Source of the DNA: Bacteroidia bacterium
Lineage (GTDB): Bacteria > Bacteroidota > Bacteroidia > J057 > JADKCL01
NCBI GenBank assembly: GCA_020635905.1
Contig: JACJYV010000004.1
Coordinates: 248,001-312,000 of the forward strand
Reading direction: 5' to 3'
DNA length: 64,000 bases
The notes beneath the pieces are model-generated. The model saw nothing but the letters and a program-made list of their open reading frames with translations. It had not been told where the DNA came from and made no database searches. Positions 33,643 to 42,506 of the stretch are shown here, piece by piece. Each line of letters begins with the position of its first letter. Position 1 is the stretch's first letter. Position numbers and translations under genes: made by a program.

Positions 33643-33875
33643 GGTGCTATTCAACACAAAGACACGAAGTTCGCAAAGTTTTTTTGGGGGAAAGCTTCAG
33701 ATTGTGGGTATTAAATGGAGCGGTTTTTTTAACACAGAGAACCACAGAGCCCAGTTTAGTGGTCAGAAGATTTTTTATTTGAAGCTTCCGCTTTTTGGTG
33801 GTTTTTAACACAAAGACACAAATAGTTCACAGAGATTGTTTTGATTGAAAAACTTCGTTTTTGAGTTTACAGAGA
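33643..33875. repeat. Dispersed ACACAAAGACAC-type repeat in a convergent gap
   Basis: Three spaced blocks carry the same core: ACACAAAGACACGAAG (about 33655), ACACAGAGAACCACAGAG (about 33731) and ACACAAAGACACAAAT (about 33810), with a weaker TTACAGAGAC near 33869. The cores can be split into 7-mers (ACACAAA, GACACGA, AGTTCGC, AAAGTTT). This fills the gap between two converging genes. Confidence 0.6.
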
Positions 33876-33906
33876 CTGGTTTTATAAGATTCAGGGGAAT
33901 TCTCCT

Positions 33907-34983
33907 TTAAATCCTGTCTGCTTTGCTGCGTAGCCACAGATCGGCCATGACCAGGGCGGCCATGGCTTCCACGATTGGAACTGCACGGGGCACCACGCAG
34001 GGATCATGGCGGCCTTTTCCTTTGGCAATGGCTTCATTTCCAGCAGTATCCACGCTGCGCTGGTCCTGCATGATGGTGGAAGTGGGCTTGAAGGCCGTTT
34101 TGAAAAGGATGTCTTCCCCGTTCGAAATTCCCCCCTGCATACCGCCCGAATGATTGGTGCGGGTACGGACCCGTTCACCTTCCATGTAAAATTCGTCGTT
34201 GTGCTCAGAGCCTTTCAGCCGCGAGCCCTCAAAGCCTGAGCCAAATTCAATGCCTTTCACGGCATTGATGCTGAGCACGGCATGCCCAAGCAGGGCATGG
34301 ACTTTGTCAAAGACGGGGGCTCCCAGGCCGGGCGGCACATGCTGGATGCGGCAGCCAATCACCCCGCCCAGGGAGTCGCCCGCCTGGCGGGCATTTTCAA
34401 TGGCGTCTGCCATTTGCTGGGCCAGGTTTGCATCCGGACAACGGGTCCATTGCTGGGCCTGGGTTTCGAGCAGGAGAGAGGCTGGCCAGTTGGGTAATTC
34501 CAGGGTATGAATGGCATGAACCCAGGCTTCGATTTGCAGGCCGCAGGCCGTTTGCAGCAGTTGCTTCGCCACTGCTCCTCCAATCACCCGGGCCAGGGTT
34601 TCCCTGGCCGAACTGCGACCGCCGCCGCGGTGGTCGCGCAGGCCGTATTTGGCAAACCAGCCGTAATCTGCGTGGGAAGGCCGAAAAACATGCTCGATGT
34701 GATCGTAATCAGCTGATTTTTGGTCCTCATTGCGCACCAGAAAAGCCAGGGGAGCTCCCGTGGTTACTGCCCCCGCCATACCTGAAAGTAATTCAAATGT
34801 ATCCGACTCTTTGCGCTGGGTCGTAAGGGGATTTTGCCCGGGTTTACGACGATCCAGTTCATGTTGAATGGCCTCCAGATCCAGCTTCAGGCCCGCAGGG
34901 CAGCCATCCACCACCACGCCAAGTCCTGCTCCATGGGATTCTCCAAAGGAGGTGATGCGGAATATGTGGCCGAAGGAATTCAT
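33907..34983 (-). CDS. aroC: Chorismate synthase
   Basis: A 358-residue enzyme of the shikimate pathway that makes chorismate from EPSP with reduced FMN. Signatures: GESHGAGLGVVVDGCPAGL (13-31), RPSHADYGW with the following GLRDHRGGGRSSARET, and the C-terminal RSVDTAG..A..KGRHDPCVVPRAVP. The length is normal. The MlaD-like gene lies upstream on the same strand, separated by heptad arrays. Confidence 0.97.
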   Translation of the reverse strand: MNSFGHIFRITSFGESHGAGLGVVVDGCPAGLKLDLEAIQHELDRRKPGQNPLTTQRKESDTFELLSGMAGAVTTGAPLAFLVRNEDQKSADYDHIEHVFRPSHADYGWFAKYGLRDHRGGGRSSARETLARVIGGAVAKQLLQTACGLQIEAWVHAIHTLELPNWPASLLLETQAQQWTRCPDANLAQQMADAIENARQAGDSLGGVIGCRIQHVPPGLGAPVFDKVHALLGHAVLSINAVKGIEFGSGFEGSRLKGSEHNDEFYMEGERVRTRTNHSGGMQGGISNGEDILFKTAFKPTSTIMQDQRSVDTAGNEAIAKGKGRHDPCVVPRAVPIVEAMAALVMADLWLRSKADRI

Positions 34984-35010
34984 TTTTTCAGATAGGAGAT
35001 TTTCAGAGGC

Positions 35011-35082
35011 TAGTCCTTAGTCGTTAGTCCTTAGTCGTTAGTCGTTGGGGATGGCTCGTCGCTCGCAACTCGTTACTCCTCC
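35011..35082. repeat. Two heptad arrays: TAGTCCT x5 and CTCGTCG x4
   Basis: 35011-35045 is TAGTCCT, TAGTCGT, TAGTCCT, TAGTCGT, TAGTCGT. 35055-35082 is CTCGTCG, CTCGCAA, CTCGTTA, CTCCTCC, running across the stop codon of the MlaD-like gene (35073-35075). Confidence 0.92.
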
Positions 35083-36047
35083 TCATACAATTTCTGTTTG
35101 CCGCTGAGGGTCATGGAAACGTGGATACGTTTGGTTCGCAGATGCTCCAGGGTTTTGTTCAGGTTTTTGACGGTTTCGTCCAGATCACTGGCAAATTTTT
35201 CGTCATAAAGCACTTTTCCCATGAGGGTATTTTTGTCCTTGCTTTGCGCCAGCAACTCTTCCACAGAAACCATCAGTCCTTCTGTTTGTTTGAGCATTTC
35301 AGCCAGACTTCCCATCAGGCTATCTGCTTTGGGTAGGGAATTTTCCTTTACCCCCTGACTGATCGATCGCACGTCCTCCATGGTCAGTTTGGCTTCGTCG
35401 GCCAGGTCGTTCATTTTCACCAATGCGCTGTCCACCTTGGTAACCAGCCTTTTTTGTTCCACCTGACCCAGAATGCGATTGAGTTTGTCAGCTGCGCCTG
35501 AAAGGTCAGAAACCGTGCCGGCCAGTTCGCCCGTATTGATTTCGCGGCTCAGTTCGCCCACCGCGCGGGTTACGTCCTTCACACTTTGAAAAAGGCTGTC
35601 CATGGCGCCTGGCGAAATTCCCTGCATCATGCCGCCAAACTGAGAAAAAGCTGTGCTGAAATCCATGGCCGTATTTCCCCTGATACGGGCGCCAGGATTG
35701 AGCTTATTGCCCTGATTTCCAGGATATAGTTCAATCATTTTACCCCCAGTCAGTTCTTTGATGCGGATTTCTGCGCTGGCATTTTCAAACAGACTTACCT
35801 CTTCATTGAGGGCAATTTCCACCAACGCGCCATCCTGTGCCAGGGAAATGGACTTCACTTTGCCAGATGGGAGCCCGAAAACATTGATTTTATCATTGGT
35901 TTTGAGGCCGGCCACATTGTCGAACAGAATGGTATAGGTCTGGGCTGATTCCGCAAAAAAATGGATGCCCTTTCCCCAGGCAATGAACAGATAGAGGGCG
36001 AGGATACCGCCAAGGACGGTCATACCTATTTTTGTTTCCCGTTTCAA
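35073..36047 (-). CDS. MCE (MlaD-like) lipid transport protein
   Basis: A 324-residue protein anchored by an N-terminal membrane helix (7-24). An MCE domain follows (about 36-115), with VAGLKTNDKINVFGLPSGKVKSI and IRIKELTGGKMIELYPGN. A long helical tail (about 130-320) is expected to form a tube-like bundle. MCE proteins carry lipids between the membranes with an MlaF/MlaE transporter; an MlaF-like ATPase is at 30651. It starts 1 bp after the isomerase gene ends, so the two are coupled. Confidence 0.92.
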   Translation of the reverse strand: MKRETKIGMTVLGGILALYLFIAWGKGIHFFAESAQTYTILFDNVAGLKTNDKINVFGLPSGKVKSISLAQDGALVEIALNEEVSLFENASAEIRIKELTGGKMIELYPGNQGNKLNPGARIRGNTAMDFSTAFSQFGGMMQGISPGAMDSLFQSVKDVTRAVGELSREINTGELAGTVSDLSGAADKLNRILGQVEQKRLVTKVDSALVKMNDLADEAKLTMEDVRSISQGVKENSLPKADSLMGSLAEMLKQTEGLMVSVEELLAQSKDKNTLMGKVLYDEKFASDLDETVKNLNKTLEHLRTKRIHVSMTLSGKQKLYEEE

Positions 36048-36048
36048 T

Positions 36049-37032
36049 TTATTGTTTGGCGAGTTCTTCCTTCAGAAAGTCAATGACTTTCACAGGATTG
36101 GGGTCTTCTTCGTTGATGTAGGCGAGATAAAGTGAAACCCAGTCACCCAGATGCAGCCAGTAAAAAAGCTGGGCCAGGCGGGATTTTCCACGCGGTTTCA
36201 GGGTAATGATATTCTCAGTGCAGTTGGCAATCAGGTCCTTGCTGATGCCCATGCGCACGAGGTTGCGGGGCAGGTCGAGGTCGCTTTCAAAGAAAATGAC
36301 GGTCGAATTTTTTAAAATTCCTTCAGGATTTTTCCATCCAACCAACTCATTATGGTTCATTTCAGGCACCACGTGATGGCTGCAGATGTGTTTCCCGTTT
36401 TCTTCAATTTGCTGCCTCCAGCGGATGGCCACAGATTCAAAATCGGGGGAACTGTAGAGAATGGGGAAATTTCCCCTAATCTCTGCTGCGATATTTTTGG
36501 CCAGTTCGTGGTCGCCAAAATTTTCCACCTCGGAAACGGCTTCCTGAAAATCAGCCTCAAAATCGCCAATCAGGCCAAAATGGCGGAATATGTAAAGCAA
36601 TTGGGTGATGGAAAATCCGGCTGCAGAACGGGGAGGATTGCCGCCAGGCACCTGAATCAGGTCGAGTCCATTACTCTGGGCGATTTCCCTGACTTTTCCA
36701 TTGGATGAAACGCATACAAAGGTGGCGCCCCGTTCACGCGCCTCTGCAAAAGCAGCCAGCGTCTCCTCAGTATTGCCCGAATAAGAGGAAATGATTACCA
36801 GTGAGTTTTTTCCCACATAAGCAGGAACGGAATAATCGCGGTTGATCAGAAAGGGGACGGGGCATTGATCTGAAACGTAATTTTTGATGACCTCCCCGCC
36901 AAAAGCTGAGCCTCCCATCCCGAACAGGGTCACATTTTCAATTTTTGTCCCTGAGGGACTCAAAACTGCTGCCTTTCCAATTTCGTCCGCAAGTTTCATT
37001 TGGGCAGCAAATGATTTAATCAATTGTTCCAT
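36049..37032 (-). CDS. Bifunctional phosphoglucose/phosphomannose isomerase
   Basis: A 327-residue SIS-domain isomerase of the archaeal-type PGI/PMI family, interconverting glucose-6-P, mannose-6-P and fructose-6-P. It has NVTLFGMGGSAFGGEV (36-51), the sugar-phosphate loop SSYSGNTEET, and the family EMNHNELVGW region. The start at 37032 matches relatives, yet a TATATTTG element lies only 4 bp upstream, suggesting leaderless mRNA or a second promoter. Confidence 0.9.
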   Translation of the reverse strand: MEQLIKSFAAQMKLADEIGKAAVLSPSGTKIENVTLFGMGGSAFGGEVIKNYVSDQCPVPFLINRDYSVPAYVGKNSLVIISSYSGNTEETLAAFAEARERGATFVCVSSNGKVREIAQSNGLDLIQVPGGNPPRSAAGFSITQLLYIFRHFGLIGDFEADFQEAVSEVENFGDHELAKNIAAEIRGNFPILYSSPDFESVAIRWRQQIEENGKHICSHHVVPEMNHNELVGWKNPEGILKNSTVIFFESDLDLPRNLVRMGISKDLIANCTENIITLKPRGKSRLAQLFYWLHLGDWVSLYLAYINEEDPNPVKVIDFLKEELAKQ

Positions 37033-37423
37033 GTCGCAAATATAGTTCAGTTATCCTGAAATCATACGAAAACCGCAATCTGTCAGCTGCAATTTCAGGA
37101 GAAAAGTAACGGTTGATATGTGGTTTAATTGAATTTTTTTACAAGAATAAATTAATTAAATTTGAAATGCCTGAGTGTTTGTCAATTACTGAATGAGGAA
37201 GTTTCCAGTCCAAATTAACCTGAAGAGGGAATAGCACTTCCAATTCTAAAGAAAAATCGAGTCAAATAATTTTTCTGCGGATCGCGTTGAAAGTTAATGA
37301 AGCCGGACATTTCAAATTTTGAAAAATCCTTTTAAATTACGGTTGCAAAGAGACAATACTGACAGTTAGAAGTTATTAATGATTACGCCAACAATTCTAT
37401 TCTAAATATTTATACCAACTAAA
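37033..37423. other. Long intergenic region between diverging genes
   Basis: 391 bp, AT-rich. It holds the TATATTTG element at 37044-37037 for the isomerase operon. On the other side there is a weak TTG...TACGGTTG pair (37319-37345) about 80 bp before the marR-family start. No repeat array, hairpin or gene is visible. Confidence 0.5.
37037..37044 (-). promoter_or_regulatory. -7 element giving a nearly leaderless transcript
   Basis: The minus strand reads TATATTTG, ending 4 bp before the isomerase ATG (37032-37030). With the usual spacing, transcription would begin at or beside the start codon. Confidence 0.55.
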
Positions 37424-37927
37424 ATGATACTAAGCACTGTGAAACAAGAAAACGACCAACTGCCTGAAAACGAGAACTTTGAGCAATTTGATGTAGTTCA
37501 GGACGAGCAGCTTGCTCTCCTCGAGCAAAGTCTGATTGAGTTGCGGGAGGTTTTCAGGAACCATCAAAAGTACATCAAGGATCATTTCAAGATTTCAGAG
37601 CTTGAGATGGAGATTGTGCAGTATGTGGCGCGAAATGGTCGAAAAAAAATGAAGGACATTGGAGAAGCTTTTAACATTAAGCTCTCTACATTGACCAGCA
37701 TTGTGGACAAAATTGAGCGACAGAAATTCGTGAAGCGGGTCAATTCCAAAACTGACCGCAGAGCAGTTTATCTTGACCTCACGCCAAAAGGAAAAAATCT
37801 GTACTCCAAGTACAGCCACTATATTTCCGTCATGGCGAAATTGATGAAACGCAGAATTGCCGACGAGCATTTTGACGTATTTGTTTCTGAGCTGGCCAAC
37901 ATTACCAAAAATTTCAGCACGTTGTAA
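37424..37927 (+). CDS. MarR family transcriptional regulator
   Basis: A 167-residue winged-helix regulator. A variable acidic N-terminal arm (1-30) is followed by a helical dimer region. The DNA-binding unit spans about 75-130 (MKDIGEAFNIKLSTLTSIVDKIERQKFVKRVNSKTDRRAVYLDLTPKG), with the typical wing Asp-Arg-Arg. The methyltransferase gene follows 11 bp later. The ligand and targets are unknown. The long upstream region suggests its own control. Confidence 0.93.
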   Translation: MILSTVKQENDQLPENENFEQFDVVQDEQLALLEQSLIELREVFRNHQKYIKDHFKISELEMEIVQYVARNGRKKMKDIGEAFNIKLSTLTSIVDKIERQKFVKRVNSKTDRRAVYLDLTPKGKNLYSKYSHYISVMAKLMKRRIADEHFDVFVSELANITKNFSTL

Positions 37928-37938
37928 TTCAGCCAGGG

Positions 37939-38694
37939 ATGGGAAAGGAGTGGTTTGATTCCTGGTTTGATTCGCCGTATTACCCACTGGTTTATGCACA
38001 CCGCGATTACGATGAAGCCGAACGCTTTGTCAAAGCGCTCCTGAATTTCCTCCAGCCCGGTCCGGGTGACCGGGTGCTGGATTTGGCCTGCGGGCGGGGG
38101 AGGCACTCCCTCTTTCTCCACAGCCAGAATTTGAAAGTTGTCGGGATGGACCTTTCTGAGGAAAGCATCCGCGACGCCAAAAGGGCCGCCAGTCATGACC
38201 TGACCGGCGGCCCTGATTTTTATGTCAAAGACATGCGACAACCTTTTGGCCTGGGCAAATTCAACCTCATTTTCAATTTGTTTACCAGCTTTGGCTATTT
38301 CAGTCACAGCGACGAAAATCAGCAGGTTTTTTCCAATGTAAAAGATGCGCTGGAGCCTGACGGGACCTTTGTCCTTGATTTTTTGAATTCAAAAAAAGCC
38401 ATGCGGGAAATGATTCCCCATCAGACCCGCGATTTGGGCAGGGGGATCAGCGCAGAATTCAATAAAAAAATTGAGAATGGAAAGGTGGTCAAAGACATTT
38501 TGATTCGGGATGGAGGAAAGGAATTTTGCTTCCAGGAGCGGGTCCAGTTGCTGGAACTGGCAGATTTTCAGGCTTTTGCCCGGCGGGCGGGCTTCAAAAT
38601 TGAAAATACCTGGGGTGATTATGAGGGAAATCCCTTCCATGAGCACAATTCGCCAAGACTGATCCTGTTTATGAAAATGGTGGAATTAGCCTGA
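37939..38694 (+). CDS. SAM-dependent methyltransferase (class I)
   Basis: A 251-residue methyltransferase. The SAM site is RVLDLACGRGRHSLFL (motif I, near residue 43), followed by VVGMDLSEESI (motif II) and FNLIFNLFTSFGYF (motif III). It resembles small-molecule methyltransferases whose substrate cannot be inferred. It lies 11 bp after the MarR-type gene, so probably in one operon with it. Confidence 0.9.
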   Translation: MGKEWFDSWFDSPYYPLVYAHRDYDEAERFVKALLNFLQPGPGDRVLDLACGRGRHSLFLHSQNLKVVGMDLSEESIRDAKRAASHDLTGGPDFYVKDMRQPFGLGKFNLIFNLFTSFGYFSHSDENQQVFSNVKDALEPDGTFVLDFLNSKKAMREMIPHQTRDLGRGISAEFNKKIENGKVVKDILIRDGGKEFCFQERVQLLELADFQAFARRAGFKIENTWGDYEGNPFHEHNSPRLILFMKMVELA

Positions 38695-38728
38695 TTCCTG
38701 AATCCAATTCCCCGTTATTCTTCCTAAC

Positions 38729-39316
38729 TTGCGGCCCATGCTGGACGCCATTTACAATTTTGATATCCGTCTGTATCTGTGGCTCAGAGGGGCTTTGTTT
38801 TCGCCGTTTATGGAGTCGTTTGCAAAGATTTTGGGCAATCCTTACGGCTGGATGCCCGTTTTTGCCATGGTGGCGGCTCTGTTGTATGTGCACCGTCCGC
38901 AGAAACTGGGACGTGACCTTTTCTTTGGTCTGGTTGCCTTTGTGCTCAGCTACCAGGTGAGCCAGGTGCTGGGTTATTTTGTGCAAAGAAAATCACCCGC
39001 TTCCCTCGAGAGTATCATTCGGGCGGCAGACGGGGAGGAGATCCTCCTGCAACTGGACGATTTCAGTTTTCCTGATTGGGCCGTGGCCGCCATGGCAGGA
39101 GTTTTGATTTTTGTGCGCCTGCGCATGGAAGAGAAAAGACGCTTTCTGGTGCTTTTGGCTGGGTTTTCACTGGGCTTGCTTATTCTTTGCCGGGTTTACT
39201 CGGGTCAGTGTTTTCCGCTGGACGCCGTAGGCGGCCTGCTGGTGGGGATGCTGATGGGCATCCTTTCTGCCCGGGTTGCCGCAGGCATGGACCGCTTTTC
39301 CGTGAAGGTAAGCTGA
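38729..39316 (+). CDS. PAP2-like membrane protein lacking the catalytic residues
   Basis: A 195-residue protein with 5-6 membrane helices in the layout of lipid phosphatases. The motifs are damaged: the PSGH motif is FPDW (111-114), and the SRx5Hx3D motif is C151-R152...C158...D162, so both histidines are gone. It should not be an active phosphatase, but could bind lipid or serve structurally. A long heptad array starts 3 bp after the stop. Confidence 0.72.
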   Translation: MRPMLDAIYNFDIRLYLWLRGALFSPFMESFAKILGNPYGWMPVFAMVAALLYVHRPQKLGRDLFFGLVAFVLSYQVSQVLGYFVQRKSPASLESIIRAADGEEILLQLDDFSFPDWAVAAMAGVLIFVRLRMEEKRRFLVLLAGFSLGLLILCRVYSGQCFPLDAVGGLLVGMLMGILSARVAAGMDRFSVKVS

Positions 39317-39319
39317 AGG

Positions 39320-39396
39320 TAGCGGTCAGCTTTTAGCAGTCAGCGGTCAGCGGTCAGCAATCAGCAATCAGCAATCAGCAGTCAGCGTTCAGGCAT
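39320..39396. repeat. Longest heptad array: 11 CAGCNNT units
   Basis: Eleven consecutive 7-mers without a phase break: TAGCGGT, CAGCTTT, TAGCAGT, CAGCGGT, CAGCGGT, CAGCAAT x3, CAGCAGT, CAGCGTT, CAGGCAT. It begins 3 bp after the stop of the PAP2-like gene. Confidence 0.95.
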
Positions 39397-39435
39397 CACC
39401 CCAATTAATGTTTCTTACTATCTGGAAGACATCAA

Positions 39436-39466
39436 TTTGCAATCCTGATTTATCCCCCTAATTTTA
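39436..39466 (+). promoter_or_regulatory. Promoter for the peroxiredoxin gene
   Basis: TTTG at 39436-39439, exactly 19 bp, then TAATTTTA at 39459-39466 (one mismatch to TAnnTTTG). It would give a leader of about 20 nt before the ATG at 39495. Confidence 0.5.
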
Positions 39467-39494
39467 CATCGTTCAATAATTTCGCAAATAACTT

Positions 39495-40076
39495 ATGGCA
39501 GTATTGGTTGGCAAAAAGGCGCCTGCATTTGTGGAAACGGCGGTGGTAAATGGGGGAGAGGTTGACACAAATTTCACCCTTTCGCAGTTTGAAGGGAGGA
39601 AATACGTGCTGTTTTTCTTCTATCCTTTGGATTTTACTTCTGTTTGCAACTCAGAATTGGTGGCTTTTCAGCAAAGTCTGTCTGACTTTGAAGTCCGTGA
39701 TGTACAGGTGGTGGGCTGCTCCGTGGATTCGCATTATTCTCACCAGGCATGGCTGAAAATGCCGCTGGCTCAGGGGGGAATCCAGGGGATTACTTATCCT
39801 TTGGTGGCCGATTTCAGCAAGTCCATTGCAAATAATTATGGTGTGCTGGCCGGGGACTGGGATTATAACGAGCAGGGCGAACTGGCTTTTGAGGGTAAAC
39901 CCATGGCTTACAGAGGGTCGTTTTTGATCGATCTGGAGGGGATTGTGCGTCACCAGGTGGTGAATGATCTGCCCCTCGGGCGCAGCGTGGGGGAGGCCCT
40001 GCGTATGGTGGATGCTTTGCAGCATTTCGACCAAAATGGGGAAGATTGCCCGGCCAACTGGAAAAGGGAGATTTAA
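39495..40076 (+). CDS. 2-Cys peroxiredoxin (AhpC/TSA family)
   Basis: A 193-residue thiol peroxidase. The peroxidatic Cys sits in FYPLDFTSVCNSELVAFQ (near residue 52); the resolving Cys is near the C-terminus in GEDCPANWKREI. The usual CPTE after the first Cys is CNSE here. It should reduce hydrogen peroxide and alkyl peroxides in the cytoplasm, recycled by a reductase outside the window. Confidence 0.95.
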   Translation: MAVLVGKKAPAFVETAVVNGGEVDTNFTLSQFEGRKYVLFFFYPLDFTSVCNSELVAFQQSLSDFEVRDVQVVGCSVDSHYSHQAWLKMPLAQGGIQGITYPLVADFSKSIANNYGVLAGDWDYNEQGELAFEGKPMAYRGSFLIDLEGIVRHQVVNDLPLGRSVGEALRMVDALQHFDQNGEDCPANWKREI

Positions 40077-40311
40077 TACGACTTTCAGATTATCAGCAGG
40101 AATTAGACCAGTATTTTGGATGCATTCTACAAGTGATTGAAAATGAATGATATCCATGCTGCCAATAATCACCATGATTTATTTTGTGGACCCTGGTTGA
40201 AAAAATTGGCCATTAAATTTTGATGGATAGAACCTGATTGCTTATCTTTAATTCGATTTTCCGAACTAAACTAAACTATTTTTTAAATCTAAACTTCAAG
40301 GGTGGAAACAC

Positions 40312-40701
40312 ATGGCATATAATCTGATCATGCTTGTGGACGAAGATGAGATTGACAACATCATCAATCAAAAGATCATCGAGTCCAACAGCTTTGCTGA
40401 TGAAATATTGGTTTACCAAACGGGTCAGGAGGCCCTCGAATACCTTTCAAGTAACTCCAAAGACAATGCTGCATTGCCCGATTTGATTTTTCTGGACATC
40501 AACATGCCCATCATGGACGGGTTTCAGTTTCTGGAAGAATTTGAGAAAATGCCCGATTCCGTGAAAACCAAGTGTAAAATCATCATGCTTTCCTCGTCTA
40601 TCAGTCCACGGGACATCGACCGGGCGGCAAGTAATAAGTATGTGATTAAGTATCTGAACAAGCCACTGAATTCCAGATACCTGCAAGCCATCAACGTTTA
40701 A
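40312..40701 (+). CDS. Single-domain response regulator
   Basis: A 129-residue receiver (CheY-like) with no output domain. The acidic pocket is DEDE near residue 10, the phosphorylation site D62 is in FLDINMP, the switch residue is in MLSSSI, and the conserved Lys is in NKPL. No sensor kinase lies nearby. Such stand-alone receivers with an EDEIDN-like start are common in Bacteroidota. A terminator follows. Confidence 0.93.
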   Translation: MAYNLIMLVDEDEIDNIINQKIIESNSFADEILVYQTGQEALEYLSSNSKDNAALPDLIFLDINMPIMDGFQFLEEFEKMPDSVKTKCKIIMLSSSISPRDIDRAASNKYVIKYLNKPLNSRYLQAINV

Positions 40702-40719
40702 TAATAATCAACAGAAATA

Positions 40720-40752
40720 AAAAACCCGGCAGTGATCCTGCCGGGTTTTTCT
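40720..40752 (+). terminator. Intrinsic terminator of the receiver gene
   Basis: Perfect 8-bp stem CCCGGCAG (40725-40732) / CTGCCGGG (40738-40745), loop TGATC, followed by T5. A-rich bases on the other side mean it may also work on the converging minus-strand gene. Confidence 0.93.
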
Positions 40753-40778
40753 TTGCGTAGATTTTTCAATCTCCGGGT

Positions 40779-42221
40779 TTACATTCCTTCCGTGAAAGTC
40801 TCAAACGACAGTTTGAGATAGGGGAGAATGGCGTTGGTACCCTTATTGCTTTCCTCAAATTCCTCCAGCAGTTTTTTGAGTTGCTGCAGTTTCTTGGTGG
40901 TCCGTCCGCCCTGGCGGTTGGTCAGGATTTTTAGGAAAATACGTCCATTTTCGTAATTCGAGAAGGTGGACTTTTTCAACTGCCTTTGCAGACTGAGGAT
41001 CAATTGGTTGGCCAGGTCACTTTCGCCCAGCAGCACGTAGGAAAGAGCCAGGAACATTTTGACTTCCACATCCACATGCGGGTTTTTGCGCAGGCTCACC
41101 TCGTTGCGCACCCGGTAAAGGATACGGGAGGAATTTTCAAAATCCTTCTTATAAAAGGAGGCGTAAGCCTTGAAAAGGTTGAAATTGATGTAGGTAACCA
41201 GACGGTAGGAATCAATTTCGATTTTATCAATGTACTCAGCGATATCCTGTTGCAGGAGGTCGAGTGTGCCATATTCCTGGTGACGCAGCAGTTTGAAAAA
41301 CAGGATGGAAGAGCAATCCATGCCAAAGTTGAAGCCCTTGAGCAGGTCTTCAATCTTATAGTCCAAAAGTTCGAAGTAGATCTGCTCGCGGTCGCGGTCT
41401 CCGTTTCTGCGGTAGTAGGTATAGCGCAAAAAGTCGAAAATCAGGTTGAGGTTTTTGAAAAGAATGTCGTCAGGATTTTTTTCCAGGATTTCGAAAGACT
41501 TCTCAAACAACTCATTATCAGATTCCATGATCACGCTCATGCGGTCGGGCAGTTCCACAAACTGACTGGAAAAGAGGTGGATGATGGCCATGGAAATAAA
41601 CAGCCTCTGCGAGGTGTAGAGGTTGTTTTGGTTGTGAATTTTCTCAACCGTGCGAATCAACTCGTTATAGTCGCGTTCACGGCGGGCCAGGTAATAGCGG
41701 TCGTAAATGCGGAAAAAAGTCATCACGGTCTCCATGGCCTTGTCATTGGCCAGGTAAAAGGCGACCGCCTGATTATACTTCTGGTCGTACTCCACCCGAT
41801 GGTTGTCATCGTGGCTGTGCAGCATTTTCAGCGCCCTGTACACCACCATCAGCACGAGGGAGTTGTCCTCGTCCAGCATGGTTTTTTCCAGCCTTTTGAG
41901 GGTGGTAACGGCGATTTCGCGGGGACTTTGAAAGATCAGGTCATATACTTTGAACACCTTCTGGATGGCCTCCATTTTGGGGTCTCCCAAACGGTTCAAC
42001 AAAAAATCCTCAACTTTCTGGTTGAGGCGTGATTTGAGTACATAAAAGGCGGATGCAGAAATTTCCTGTTTTTCCAGGAAGTCCTCGACGGGATTATCGC
42101 TTTCCCGAATGGTTTTCAGGAAGAGCGCGCTCTTCTCAGCTTTGTTTGATGTAAGGTTTTGGTAAATATCAAGAAACTCCTCGTCAGAAAGTTGTTTGAT
42201 GATCGTGTACAGTGCATCCAT
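40779..42221 (-). CDS. Large alpha-helical protein of unknown function
   Basis: A 480-residue soluble protein made almost entirely of helices, with leucine-rich spacing like TPR or HEAT-type repeats: LFISMAIIHLFSSQFVEL, ILEKNPDDILFKNLNLIF, LALSYVLLGESDLANQLI. There is no signal peptide and no catalytic motif. Similar uncharacterised helical proteins occur in Bacteroidota, but I cannot name the family. It converges on the receiver gene across a terminator. Confidence 0.75.
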   Translation of the reverse strand: MDALYTIIKQLSDEEFLDIYQNLTSNKAEKSALFLKTIRESDNPVEDFLEKQEISASAFYVLKSRLNQKVEDFLLNRLGDPKMEAIQKVFKVYDLIFQSPREIAVTTLKRLEKTMLDEDNSLVLMVVYRALKMLHSHDDNHRVEYDQKYNQAVAFYLANDKAMETVMTFFRIYDRYYLARRERDYNELIRTVEKIHNQNNLYTSQRLFISMAIIHLFSSQFVELPDRMSVIMESDNELFEKSFEILEKNPDDILFKNLNLIFDFLRYTYYRRNGDRDREQIYFELLDYKIEDLLKGFNFGMDCSSILFFKLLRHQEYGTLDLLQQDIAEYIDKIEIDSYRLVTYINFNLFKAYASFYKKDFENSSRILYRVRNEVSLRKNPHVDVEVKMFLALSYVLLGESDLANQLILSLQRQLKKSTFSNYENGRIFLKILTNRQGGRTTKKLQQLKKLLEEFEESNKGTNAILPYLKLSFETFTEGM

Positions 42222-42506
42222 ATATCTTGAACCGATTTCCTAATTATCCGTACTTCGTTACTTTTCCAAATTATTGCATCTGAAATGCTACATGAATCAG
42301 ACACTAATTAAACTATAATTTTTCACCAATCGTAGCCTCCGAATTACTATGTAAGAATTTTATTTCTTTTGTTATTTAAAATATATGGGGGGATATGCAT
42401 ATTTGTATAGGATTGAAGTTAAGATACTTTAGTTTAGTTAGTTTAGTTGGTTTGTTAGTTTAGTTAGTTGGTTGGCCTGTTCTTTTCGAAGTTCAGGCCT
42501 CTTTTT
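42222..42506. other. Intergenic region upstream of the helical protein, with TTTAG-type repeats
   Basis: 285 bp. 42427-42476 is a run of TTTAG, TTAG and TTGG units, with an approximate 9-bp period (TTTAGTTAG, TTTAGTTGG), unlike the 7-bp arrays elsewhere. The rest is AT-rich, with no gene and no clear promoter. Confidence 0.55.

Noticed and set aside
22095..39396. Heptad arrays as CRISPR arrays
   Set aside because: Units are contiguous with no spacers, far shorter than CRISPR repeats, and no cas genes are near.
40986..42032. A 348-residue plus-strand open frame inside the helical protein gene
   Set aside because: Antisense shadow with no start context and no family; the minus-strand frame has a coherent helical repeat pattern.
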